Origin: JADJOY01 sp046331705 [NCBI: bacterium]
Lineage (GTDB): Bacteria > JADJOY01
Assembly: GCA_046331705.1 (NCBI GenBank)
Contig: JAXLQJ010000034.1
Coordinates: 1-64,000, forward strand
Direction: 5' to 3'
Length of the DNA: 64,000 bases
In this document: piece after piece, positions 8,802-16,429 of the stretch
Numbering within the stretch: position 1 is the first letter of the stretch
Layout: each line of letters begins with the position of its first letter
Translations under genes and position numbers: made by a program
The notes under the pieces: model-generated
The model's input: the letters and a program-made list of their open reading frames with translations, nothing else
What the model was told of the DNA's origin: nothing
Database searches by the model: none

Positions 8802-9836
8802 TCAGTGTGCAACGGCGTGCAGGCTGGCGCGCGATCGCTTGCCGCTCGCGGGCTTGTAGCCAGGCAGGAACTGGCGGGCCCATTTGCGGTAGAGCGCGAT
8901 CGGGCCGTCGCCGTCGCACAGCACGGGCCGCTCCAGGTACTTCTTGTTTTCCCAGATCACCGCGTCCTCGCGCACCTGCTGCGCGATGTCGTCGACCACC
9001 TGCTGCACCACGAGATCGGTCATCGAAGGATCGTCGAGCTTCTTGACGGTGAAGGCGAAGCGCGCGTCGAGGTGCTCCTCGTCGATCGGCGTGACCGTCG
9101 CGATGGTGATGATCTCGGAGAGCAGGCTGAGGCGCACCACCGAGAAGCCGAAGCCGTGCGTGGTGACCTGCGCCGAGCCCTCGAGCTGACCGTCGGGCAT
9201 CCCCCACCGCGTCAGATCCACCTCCATCTTGTTGAAGGTGCGGAAGATGTGGCCGTCGATCTTGGCCTCGGCGGTCTTGGCGCGCAGCGCCTTGTGGACG
9301 TAGAGGAAATGCGGTCCGTCCACCGAGTTCTCGGCCATCTCCTGGTTGTGGCTCTTGATCCGGAACCGCACCGTGCGCACCGGCGTCCATTCGTCGGACT
9401 CGAGCTCGGGCAACGTGGGCACCTCCCACGCCGGCTCCTCACCGTTCACGCCGTGGTAGGCGAAGATGATGCCGTTCACCTCGCGCAGGATCCACGGATG
9501 GACGCGCGCCTTCTTGGGGATCTTGGTGGCGTACGGGATCTCGGTGCACACGCCGGTGCCGTCGAAGCGCCAGGCGTGGAACGGGCACTCGATGGTCTCG
9601 CCGGCGACGTGCCCGCCGCAGCCCATGTGCGCGCCGAGGTGCGGACAATAGCCGTCGAGGAGATAGGGCTTGCCGCTCTCGCCGCGGAACAGCACCAAGT
9701 CCTCGCCGAAATACTGCACGCGCTGCACGTCGAGCGGTCCGAGCTCGGCGGAATAGCCGACCTGGAACCAGCCGACGGGATACTGGGTGAACGGGAAACG
9801 ACGCTTGCTGGCGCGTGCCTTGGTGGTCTCCGACAT
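8802..9836 (-). CDS. Rieske non-heme iron oxygenase, alpha-subunit type
   Basis: The start MSETTKARASK has an AGGA ribosome site and gives 344 residues. A Rieske 2Fe-2S domain lies at residues 20-130 with the ligands C64-P-H66 and C84-PF-H87. The catalytic domain carries the mononuclear iron signature D173-x2-H176-x4-H181 (DGPHFLYVH). The closest recognisable relatives are KshA-like 3-ketosteroid 9-alpha-hydroxylases and cholesterol-desaturase-type Rieske enzymes. Its 86-bp spacing behind a second Rieske gene of the same type suggests an operon controlled by the operator at 10961. It needs a separate reductase that is not in the window. Confidence 0.85.
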   Translation of the reverse strand: MSETTKARASKRRFPFTQYPVGWFQVGYSAELGPLDVQRVQYFGEDLVLFRGESGKPYLLDGYCPHLGAHMGCGGHVAGETIECPFHAWRFDGTGVCTEIPYATKIPKKARVHPWILREVNGIIFAYHGVNGEEPAWEVPTLPELESDEWTPVRTVRFRIKSHNQEMAENSVDGPHFLYVHKALRAKTAEAKIDGHIFRTFNKMEVDLTRWGMPDGQLEGSAQVTTHGFGFSVVRLSLLSEIITIATVTPIDEEHLDARFAFTVKKLDDPSMTDLVVQQVVDDIAQQVREDAVIWENKKYLERPVLCDGDGPIALYRKWARQFLPGYKPASGKRSRASLHAVAH

Positions 9837-9922
9837 GAGGTCCTCTCGCGCTCTCGACGCGCGTGGCGCGGAGCGAATGGGAAGTCGACGAACGGGATCG
9901 CGTGGTTGCGCGGTGGCCCTTC

Positions 9923-10921
9923 TCAGCTCGCCAATGCGAGCGCACGCTCGCCGTCGAGCGCGGTCCACCAATCCTTCGAGTAGAACTGCCGGTACCACTT
10001 GCGCCACACCGGGATCGGACCGTCGGCGTCCGACAGCAGCGGCCGGTGGACGAAGCGCTTGGTGTTCCACACCGGGATGTCCTGCTCGTACTGCATCGTC
10101 AGGTAGCTCTGGTACATCTCGGCGATGGTGTCGTCGGTCTCGGGGTCGCCCTGGCGCTTGAGCGTGAACACGATCCACGCGTCGATGACGTCCTCGTCGA
10201 CCGGCGTCTGATTGACGAACGCCAACGTCTCGACGGGCCCCACCTCGACGCGCAGGATCGCGACGCCGGGACCAACGGTCCGGGTCTTCACCGGCACCTC
10301 GATGTCCGCCATCACGCCCTCGCCCATCCGCATGTGCTGGAACACGTGCAGCTCGTGCCCGTGCACCTCGACGTTGTTGCCGGCGTTCTCGGGCGGGACC
10401 ATGCCGTGGACGCCGAGCAGGTGCATCGCGTCGAGCACGTTCTCGCCGACCTCCTGGCAATGCGTCTGGATGCGGTAGTGACTCACGCGCAGCGGCGTCC
10501 AGTCGTCGCCGAGAATCCCGTCGAGCAGCGGAATCTCCCACTCCGGCGCCTTGCCTTCGGCGTGGTGCCAGACGAAGACCAGCCCGTTGCGCTCCAGCAC
10601 CGGCCAGCACGCCACCGCCGCCTTGGCCGGGATGTGCTTGGCGTGCGGCACGACGGTGGTGTGGCCGTCGCTCGCCGCGAAACGCCAACGGTGCATGAGG
10701 CATTCGAGGTCGCCGTCGACGACGCGCCCGAGCCCGAGATGCGCTCCGAGATGCGGACAGTACGCGTCGAAGACCCGCGCCTCGCCCTCTTGGGTGCGAA
10801 ACAGCACGAGGTCCTTGCCGAAGTAGTGGATCGACTTCACCTCACCGGGGCTCAGGTCACGCGAGAGTGCCACCTGGAACCAGCCGTTCGGGTTTTGAGG
10901 CATCGGAAAGCGCGACGTCAT
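9923..10921 (-). CDS. Rieske non-heme iron oxygenase, alpha-subunit type (paralogue)
   Basis: A 332-residue enzyme with a complete Rieske site (C55-P-H57, C74-LM-H77) and the 2-His-1-carboxylate motif D164-x2-H167-x4-H172 (DAMHLLGVH). It aligns end to end with the downstream paralogue (GWFQVA..., WTPLRVSHYRI, VWRKWYRQF), so the two are an old tandem duplication with diverged active sites. The first iron-sulfur loop has CLMH where most relatives have CPFH, which keeps the ligands. The GGAG ribosome site is only a few bases from ATG. A 20-bp palindromic operator ends 40 bp upstream. Steroid or other polycyclic hydrophobic substrates are inferred from family and context. Confidence 0.85.
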   Translation of the reverse strand: MTSRFPMPQNPNGWFQVALSRDLSPGEVKSIHYFGKDLVLFRTQEGEARVFDAYCPHLGAHLGLGRVVDGDLECLMHRWRFAASDGHTTVVPHAKHIPAKAAVACWPVLERNGLVFVWHHAEGKAPEWEIPLLDGILGDDWTPLRVSHYRIQTHCQEVGENVLDAMHLLGVHGMVPPENAGNNVEVHGHELHVFQHMRMGEGVMADIEVPVKTRTVGPGVAILRVEVGPVETLAFVNQTPVDEDVIDAWIVFTLKRQGDPETDDTIAEMYQSYLTMQYEQDIPVWNTKRFVHRPLLSDADGPIPVWRKWYRQFYSKDWWTALDGERALALAS

Positions 10922-10960
10922 TCACTCCTCCGTTGTGCGAGCACCGAGCGCTCGGCGTCG

Positions 10961-10980
10961 AAGTAGAACATGTTCTACTT
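10961..10980 (-). promoter_or_regulatory. 20-bp perfect palindromic operator (KstR-like consensus)
   Basis: AAGTAGAACATGTTCTACTT is a perfect inverted repeat 40 bp upstream of the Rieske pair. Its core TAGAACATGTTCTA fits TnnAACnnGTTnnA, the operator of the TetR-family steroid-catabolism repressor KstR of actinobacteria. The position is right for a repressor site overlapping the promoter. No TetR gene is visible in this window, so the binding protein is unknown. Confidence 0.6.
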
Positions 10981-11126
10981 CATGCTCGACGATGCACCAG
11001 AGCGTGTCTGTGACGCTCGTCACACAACGAAACGCGCCCGGGCAACGCCCCGCCTCGATCGCCAGCGCTGCCGCCAACCCCTCGAAATCCCGAGAGATCC
11101 TTGCGGGCGGCCAAGCCGCCCCGGAA

Positions 11127-12734
11127 TCAGGGAGCGGCGGAGGCGTCGATCGGGAAGCGTTCGGCGAGCGTCGCGGACACACCTCCGCGCAGCGCGATGT
11201 CCCGGTAGACACCCGCCACCGCGCGGGGGCTGCGCGTCTTCGCGGGATCGGCGGCGTCGACGGCGTAGAGGCCGAACGGCGTCCCCATGCCTTGATTCCA
11301 CTCGTAGTTGTCCATCAGCGACCAGTAGAAGTAGCCGCGCACGTCGGCGCCTTCGTCGATGGCCCGGGCGATCCAAGCGAGGTTCTCCACCAGGAACCGG
11401 TCCTGGGGCGGATATCCGGCTTCGTCGGGCGCGCCGTTCTCGGTGACGTAGATCGGCAGATGGAAGCGTTGCGCCGCGTAGCTCACGGCTTCGTAGATGC
11501 CGCGCGCGTAGTCGCGGTCGTAGGCGAGCGTGAGCGGATTGAACGTGGTGAGCGACGAGAGCCCCGGCAGGATCGCGAGGCCGGGCACCAGGAACTGCTC
11601 GACGAAGATCCGGTTGTAGTAGTTCACACCCAGCCAATCCATGCGGCCGGCGAGCTCGGGCGGCATCGCGTCGACGGTGCCGTCGAGATCGGTGTCGAGC
11701 TCGCCGAGCGCGACCGCTCGCAGGAAGACCTCGTCGTAGAGGTACTGGACGTTCTGGGCGGCGAGCCGATCTCCCGGCTTGGACGCGTCCTTCGGATAGA
11801 CGGGGCTCAGGTTGTAGACGAGGCCGATGCTGGCGGCGCTGCCATCGCCGTCGGCGTCCGTGAGGTCGTTCGCCTTCACGGCGTCGAACATGCGCGCGTG
11901 GGCGTCGATCATCGCGAAGATCGCGGTCTTGGCGGCCTCGGTCTGGAGCAAGAGCGCCGGCGGGTTGCTGCGCTCCTGCGACGGATAGAGGTAGCCGGGA
12001 TAGAAGACGGCCAGCGGCTCGTTGAGCGTTGCCCAACGATCGACCTCGGCGCCGAACTCGGCGGCCACGAAGCCCGCGTACTTGGCGATCTCGCGCACGA
12101 TCCGCTCGCGATCCACCCAGCCGCGCCGCGTACACGACGCGAAATCGAGATGGCACCCCACGCCGTCGTGGATCCAGCTCGGCAACGTGTAGTGATCGAG
12201 CGTCACCATGGGCTCGAGCCCGCGCGCCCGGAGCGCCGCCAGCATGTCGTGGTATCGGGCGAGCGCCGCGGGATTCGCCAGTGCGCGCAACGCCTCGAGC
12301 GTGGTTGCGTCATCGGTGGCGGTGGGAAAGATCCGGCTCCACTCGAAGCTCATCCGATAGGCATCGTTGGCGAGCGCGTGGGCCGCGCGGTCGAAATCCT
12401 CCTCGAAGAGCTCCCAATGGCCCGGCCCTGCCGACGGCGGGTCGCCGCTCAGGTAGGCCGTGGGCGACGCCAGCGTCTCGGGCGAGGTGATGAACGCGTA
12501 CCAATCGGAGCCGCGGTCCTCGCACTCGTTCGCGGCGACCGTCGGGCAGCCCATCTCCACCTGGAATCCCGCCGTGGCGGTGCCCCAGCGAAATCCCGCC
12601 GGGAAGGCGTAGGCGAGCGGACCACCCGGCCCGCCCGAGCCATCGCACGCGCCGAGCACCGTCCCCGCGGCGAGAATCGCCCAGGCACCGCGCACCGCAC
12701 GCACCGCACGCGTCGTCGTGAGCCGAGTCGCCAT
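11127..12734 (-). CDS. Glycoside hydrolase family 1 (beta-glucosidase-type) lipoprotein
   Basis: The start at MATRLTTT is favoured by GGGAGG seven bases upstream; an ATG five codons earlier lacks a ribosome site. A lipobox LGAC (C30) marks a lipoprotein. The GH1 barrel follows directly (FPAGFRWGTATAGFQVE), with the acid/base glutamate in TLNEP (E239) and the nucleophile in VTENG (E432), and FYWSLMDNYEW near the end. All catalytic residues are present. Known family members hydrolyse beta-glucosides and related bonds; export makes extracellular oligosaccharides the likely target. It lies 98 bp downstream of the patatin-like gene and could share its transcript. Confidence 0.88.
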   Translation of the reverse strand: MATRLTTTRAVRAVRGAWAILAAGTVLGACDGSGGPGGPLAYAFPAGFRWGTATAGFQVEMGCPTVAANECEDRGSDWYAFITSPETLASPTAYLSGDPPSAGPGHWELFEEDFDRAAHALANDAYRMSFEWSRIFPTATDDATTLEALRALANPAALARYHDMLAALRARGLEPMVTLDHYTLPSWIHDGVGCHLDFASCTRRGWVDRERIVREIAKYAGFVAAEFGAEVDRWATLNEPLAVFYPGYLYPSQERSNPPALLLQTEAAKTAIFAMIDAHARMFDAVKANDLTDADGDGSAASIGLVYNLSPVYPKDASKPGDRLAAQNVQYLYDEVFLRAVALGELDTDLDGTVDAMPPELAGRMDWLGVNYYNRIFVEQFLVPGLAILPGLSSLTTFNPLTLAYDRDYARGIYEAVSYAAQRFHLPIYVTENGAPDEAGYPPQDRFLVENLAWIARAIDEGADVRGYFYWSLMDNYEWNQGMGTPFGLYAVDAADPAKTRSPRAVAGVYRDIALRGGVSATLAERFPIDASAAP

Positions 12735-12832
12735 GCCGGCCTCCCGCATCGTCAGCGCTTCGTTCGCATTCTCGCTCCGTCGAGCGGCGAAGCGAGATGC
12801 ATCTCGGCGCGGGTGCGCGACGAAAGCGACCC

Positions 12833-14128
12833 TCAGTGGGTCACGAACGACTCGATGGCGTGCGCGTAGGATTCCGCGTCTCGCTCGCCGAGCTCGATGA
12901 GCGCCCGCAGATAGCGCGGTTCGAAGAGGATGAAGCTGAGCGAGTCGGCGCTGTCGGTCTCGCGTGTGCCGAGACCGCGCGTCAGGAACCTGAGCGCGCT
13001 CGGCAGGTGGGGCTCGAATTGGCGCGCCAGCACCCCGGGGTCCTGGGAGGGCCGGATCACGAAGAGCTCGACCTGGCGGGTCCCGTTGGGCAGCGGGCCG
13101 CCGCCGCGCAGCAAGAGCTCGTTCACCTGCACCAGCCGAAGCGCGTCTTGCTCCAGCATGTCGAGGAACACGGTGTTGAGGATCGTGCCGATCACTTGAG
13201 CGGGTGGCGGATAGGCCGCGGTCGGGTTCGCCGCCTCCCGCTCGAAGGCCGCGAAGCGCGTCGACACCGCGAGGATGCGGCGCGCGCCCAGGTGCAGCGC
13301 TGGCGAGAGCGGTGCCGCGAGCCGTACGTCGCCGTCGCCGTGCCAGGTGCCGCCGATGCGCACCGCGGGGAACAGCAAGGGCAGCGCCGCCGAAGCGAGC
13401 ACGTGATCGACACCGAGCTGGGTGCGGATGCCGACCCGCTGCGGCCGCGCCCACGGCTCCACCTCCGGCCCCTGGAACCACGTGACCGATCGTCCGGTCG
13501 CGTAGCAGGTGGTGGTGATGGCGACCGCCCGCAGCCGATCGCTCGCGACGTTCGCGTCGATGCCCGCGAGCGCGTGCCCCTCGCGGGTCAGCACGCGCGT
13601 CACCAGCTCGCGCAGCGGCGCCGTGTCGACCAAGCTGGTGAAGCGCGGCGCGCTCGCCGATCCGCCCGAGAAGAGCCGCAACCCGAACCGCGCGGCGTGT
13701 GAGGCCAGCGAGCGCCGATCCACGCGGAACACCTGCTCCACGCTCAAGCTCGACCACAGCTCGGCCAGCTCTTCCACCGCGCTCACGAGCGAGCCCGGAT
13801 GATTCGCGAGCGCCACCGCGTTGAGGGCGCCGGCGGAGACTCCGGTGAGAATCGGGATGGTGAGCTCGGGGAAGCGGCGCGCCAGGAACTTGAGCAGCCC
13901 GACCTGGTAGGCCGCGCGCGCGCCGCCGCCGGTGAGGACCAGCGCCATGCCCCTTCCGTCGGCGGGCCGCGGCACGATCCGCGCGGCTTGGGGCGCCCCG
14001 CGGACACTCGGCGCCTCGCTGGCGGGATCGAGCGCGCGAGCGGACGCCGGTAGAGGCGCGCTCGGAGCCACGCGGGCGGGCAGCGAATCGTCGCAAGGGT
14101 CTGCCGGCGGGCGCGTCCACTCGAGCAC
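12833..14128 (-). CDS. Patatin-like phospholipase
   Basis: A 431-residue protein starting at GTG 14128, with GGGAGG seven bases upstream. After about 58 proline/alanine-rich residues comes a patatin domain: oxyanion loop GGGARAAYQ (67-75), nucleophile elbow G-V-S98-A-G, and the catalytic aspartate in HGDGD (D265). The Ser-Asp dyad is therefore intact. Patatin-like proteins hydrolyse acyl esters of membrane lipids. No Sec signal is seen. A sigma-28-type promoter with a perfect GCCGATAA -10 sits directly upstream, divergent from fliL, so the gene appears to be expressed with late flagellar genes; export by the flagellar type III apparatus is possible but unproven. Confidence 0.88.
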   Translation of the reverse strand: MLEWTRPPADPCDDSLPARVAPSAPLPASARALDPASEAPSVRGAPQAARIVPRPADGRGMALVLTGGGARAAYQVGLLKFLARRFPELTIPILTGVSAGALNAVALANHPGSLVSAVEELAELWSSLSVEQVFRVDRRSLASHAARFGLRLFSGGSASAPRFTSLVDTAPLRELVTRVLTREGHALAGIDANVASDRLRAVAITTTCYATGRSVTWFQGPEVEPWARPQRVGIRTQLGVDHVLASAALPLLFPAVRIGGTWHGDGDVRLAAPLSPALHLGARRILAVSTRFAAFEREAANPTAAYPPPAQVIGTILNTVFLDMLEQDALRLVQVNELLLRGGGPLPNGTRQVELFVIRPSQDPGVLARQFEPHLPSALRFLTRGLGTRETDSADSLSFILFEPRYLRALIELGERDAESYAHAIESFVTH

Positions 14129-14149
14129 GGCATGGCCTCCCGGCTCTGG

Positions 14150-14176
14150 TTATCGGCGCGCGGCCTTCGCCCTTGA
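14150..14176 (-). promoter_or_regulatory. Sigma-28 (FliA) promoter of the patatin-like gene
   Basis: On the minus strand TCAA, 15 bp, then GCCGATAA: the -10 matches the FliA consensus exactly and the -35 is TCAA in place of TAAA, as at five other sites in this window. The expected start point is about 15 bp before the GTG and still in front of the GGGAGG ribosome site. Confidence 0.65.
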
Positions 14177-14246
14177 GCGCTCGGCCCGGCCGAGCGCGCG
14201 GGGTGGTGTGCGTCAGCGGACTCCGCAGGTTGCGGAGCCGGCTGAC
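14177..14246. promoter_or_regulatory. Two strong inverted repeats between divergent patatin and fliL promoters
   Basis: 14177-14197 is a 21-bp inverted repeat with 10-bp arms (GCGCTCGGCC). 14212-14246 forms a long hairpin: outer arms GTCAGC/GCTGAC, inner arms CTCCGCA/TGCGGAG, loop GGT. They lie just upstream of the sigma-28 site on one side and about 110 bp upstream of the sigma-54 site on the other, where activator sites normally lie. Which protein, if any, uses them is unknown. Confidence 0.35.
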
Positions 14247-14352
14247 GGTGGCATCCGCGGCAGGCACCGGCGGCCTTCCGATGCGAGTGCGATTCCGCGA
14301 GCGATGTCCACCACTTACACGGGCCTCCCGGACGCGGCGCGAAGCCGTCGCC

Positions 14353-14368
14353 AGGCATTCGGCTTGCT
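14353..14368 (+). promoter_or_regulatory. Sigma-54 promoter candidate for the fliL operon
   Basis: AGGCAT-TCGGC-TTGCT has the GG-N10-GC spacing of sigma-54 promoters with a perfect TTGCT -12 and a weaker -24. The expected start point is about 30 bp before the fliL ATG. No other promoter-like site was seen in the 280-bp gap on this strand. Confidence 0.5.
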
Positions 14369-14408
14369 CGAAGGGCCGGCATCCCCTCGAGCAACGGAGC
14401 GCTCCCCC

Positions 14409-15041
14409 ATGGCGGAAGGTGCAAAGGACAAAGAGAAGGTCGTGATCGAGGAAGGCGCCGCGGCGGCCCCTCCCAAGAGCTCGAAGACCAAGCTCATCGT
14501 CATCATCGCGGTGGTGGTGCTCTTGCTCGGCGGCGGAGGTGGCGCGGCCTACTTCTTCGTGCTCAAGCCGAAGCTGGCCGCGGCCAAGAGCGACACGCCG
14601 GCCGACGCCGAAAGCGAAGGCGAGGCCGAGAGCGCGCACGGCGACAAGAAGGAGCCGCCGGCGAGCGAGCACGGCGAGAAGAAGGAAAGCGGCGGCGAGA
14701 AAGGCGCCAAGGGCGGCCACGGCGCCAAGGGTGCCGCGGAGTCGAACAACGTCGCCCTCGAGCCCTTCATCGTGAACCTCAACGACCCGAGCGGGAACCG
14801 CTACCTGAAGGTCGACATGGTTCTCGAGATGCGCGGCGAAGGCTGCGCCGAGGCGATCGCCGCCAAGCGCGAGCGGCTGCGTGACTCGATCATCCTGCTG
14901 CTGCGCTCGAAGACCATGGCTGACCTCCAGGACGTCGACGGCGTCCTCAATCTCAAGAAAGAGGTCATCACCCGCGCCAACTACGAGCAGGACCGCTGCA
15001 AGGCCCTCGACCTGCTGTTCACGGACCTGGTCATCCAATGA
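14409..15041 (+). CDS. fliL: Flagellar basal-body-associated protein FliL
   Basis: A 210-residue single-pass membrane protein. Residues 25-55 form one transmembrane helix (TKLIVIIAVVVLLLGGGG), followed by a long Glu/Lys/Gly-rich periplasmic linker (about 60-115) and the conserved FliL domain (VALEPFIVNLNDPSGNRYLKVDMVLEM, then RLRDSIILLLRSKTMADL). FliL surrounds the stator units and stabilises them. The start MAEGAKDKEK is supported by GGAG upstream; frames further upstream are low-complexity. It opens the long flagellar operon and overlaps fliM by four bases. Confidence 0.95.
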   Translation: MAEGAKDKEKVVIEEGAAAAPPKSSKTKLIVIIAVVVLLLGGGGGAAYFFVLKPKLAAAKSDTPADAESEGEAESAHGDKKEPPASEHGEKKESGGEKGAKGGHGAKGAAESNNVALEPFIVNLNDPSGNRYLKVDMVLEMRGEGCAEAIAAKRERLRDSIILLLRSKTMADLQDVDGVLNLKKEVITRANYEQDRCKALDLLFTDLVIQ

Positions 15042-16048
15042 CCTCGCCGGTGTTGCGCACCCACCACGGGGCACCGGACGAGCCGGTGCTCTCGCAGGCC
15101 GAGATCGATGCCCTCCTGGAGGCGATCCACGACGGCGCGATCGACCTGAAGTCGGCGGCCCAGGAGGCCACCGAGGTCGAGGCCTTCGATTTCAGCCGCC
15201 AGTACCGCGTCGCGCAGAAGATGCCGACGCTCGACCTGATCCACAAGCGCTTCTCGACCGGGCTACGCGCGGCGCTGGCCGCGATGCTCGGCCGCAACGT
15301 CGAGGTGGCGGTGTTGTCGACGCGCACCACGCCGTACGGCCGCTTCCTCGCCTCGCTGCCGCCGATCGCGAGCTTCAGCCTCTTCGGCCTCGATCCGCTC
15401 GGCGGCTACGGGATGGTGGTGCTGCACCCCGAGCTGATCTCGATCTTCATCGATCTGCTGCTCGGCAATCGCGAGCTCAACACGCCGGTGGCGCTCACCC
15501 GCGACCTCACCGCCGTGGAGCTGCGGCTCGGCCGGCGCATCGCCGAGTCCGTGCTCGCGTCCTATCGCGAGGGCTGGCAAGCGGTGCAGCCGCTCAAGCT
15601 CAATTACCTGCGCACCGAGCAGGCGAGCCTCTTCACGCCGATCGCCCCCAACGACGAGATGGTGGTGGTCGTCGACGTCGAGGTGACCATCGCCACCTTC
15701 ACCGAGTCGCTGGCGGTGGTGATCCCCGACGCGTCGCTCGAGAGCGTCCGGCAGAAGCTCATCAAGGACTTCCGCATCACCGACCCCAAGGCCACGCGCT
15801 CGTTCGGCGAGCTGATCGCGGAGCGCCTGCCCGCCCTCGAAGTGCTGGTGCAAGTCGAGCTGGGCCGGATGCACGCACGGGTCGGCGACGTCGTGAACCT
15901 CGCCGTCGGCGACGTGCTGACGCTGAGCCAGCGGGTCGAGGATCCGCTCACCGCCTTCGTCGAGGGCGTCCCGAAGTTCGCCGGCACCACGGGTGCGTCG
16001 GGCGGCAGCGTGGCGCTCGAGCTGACCAACCGAATCCAAGCTCGTTGA
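15038..16048 (+). CDS. fliM: Flagellar motor switch protein FliM
   Basis: 336 residues, normal for FliM. The N-terminal CheY-P docking peptide LSQAEIDALL is at residues 18-27, the FliM middle domain has the conserved GGYG (122-125), and the C-terminal SpoA domain follows. It forms the C-ring with FliG and FliN and switches rotation direction. The presence of the intact docking peptide implies that a CheY is used by this motor. ATG overlaps the fliL stop (ATGA). Confidence 0.95.
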   Translation: MTSPVLRTHHGAPDEPVLSQAEIDALLEAIHDGAIDLKSAAQEATEVEAFDFSRQYRVAQKMPTLDLIHKRFSTGLRAALAAMLGRNVEVAVLSTRTTPYGRFLASLPPIASFSLFGLDPLGGYGMVVLHPELISIFIDLLLGNRELNTPVALTRDLTAVELRLGRRIAESVLASYREGWQAVQPLKLNYLRTEQASLFTPIAPNDEMVVVVDVEVTIATFTESLAVVIPDASLESVRQKLIKDFRITDPKATRSFGELIAERLPALEVLVQVELGRMHARVGDVVNLAVGDVLTLSQRVEDPLTAFVEGVPKFAGTTGASGGSVALELTNRIQAR

Positions 16049-16096
16049 GCTTGGGAACCGAGCCACCACCGATTCGCGCGCCACGAGGATCCTTCC

Positions 16097-16429
16097 ATGA
16101 GCAAGCCCGGCGATACCCAGCCCTCCACGGCCAACGACCCCGCGCTCGACGGCGGCGCCAGCCAGGCCGTGCAGGACCTCTCGTTCGTGATGGACATTCC
16201 CCTCGAGATCTCGGTCGAGCTGGGACGCACGCGTCTCAAGATCGAGGATCTCCTCTCCCTCGGCAGCGCTTCGGTGATCGAGCTCGATCGCTTCGCCGGC
16301 GAGCCGGTGGACGTGCTCGTGAACCGCAAGCTCATCGCGCGCGGCGAGTGCGTGGTGGTGCACGACAAGTTCGGCGTTCGCCTCACCGAGGTGGTGAGCG
16401 CGCGCGACCGGCTCGAGCCGCTGCGATGA
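16097..16429 (+). CDS. fliN: Flagellar motor switch protein FliN
   Basis: A 110-residue SpoA-domain protein (VMDIPLEISVELGRTRLKIEDLL, then GEPVDVLVNRKLIARGECVVV), the short FliN form. It completes the C-ring with FliM and helps dock FliH at the export gate. It follows fliM after 48 bp and its stop overlaps the fliO start by four bases, as expected of translational coupling. Confidence 0.95.
   Translation: MSKPGDTQPSTANDPALDGGASQAVQDLSFVMDIPLEISVELGRTRLKIEDLLSLGSASVIELDRFAGEPVDVLVNRKLIARGECVVVHDKFGVRLTEVVSARDRLEPLR

Noticed and set aside
10922-11212. Minus-strand frame of 96 codons between the Rieske pair and GH1
   Set aside because: It overlaps the GH1 3' end, lacks a ribosome site and family, and contains the operator palindrome.
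11127-15074. One very long open minus-strand frame covering fliL antisense, patatin antisense and the GH1 gene
   Set aside because: Only the GH1 part has protein similarity; the rest is GC-driven openness opposite real genes.
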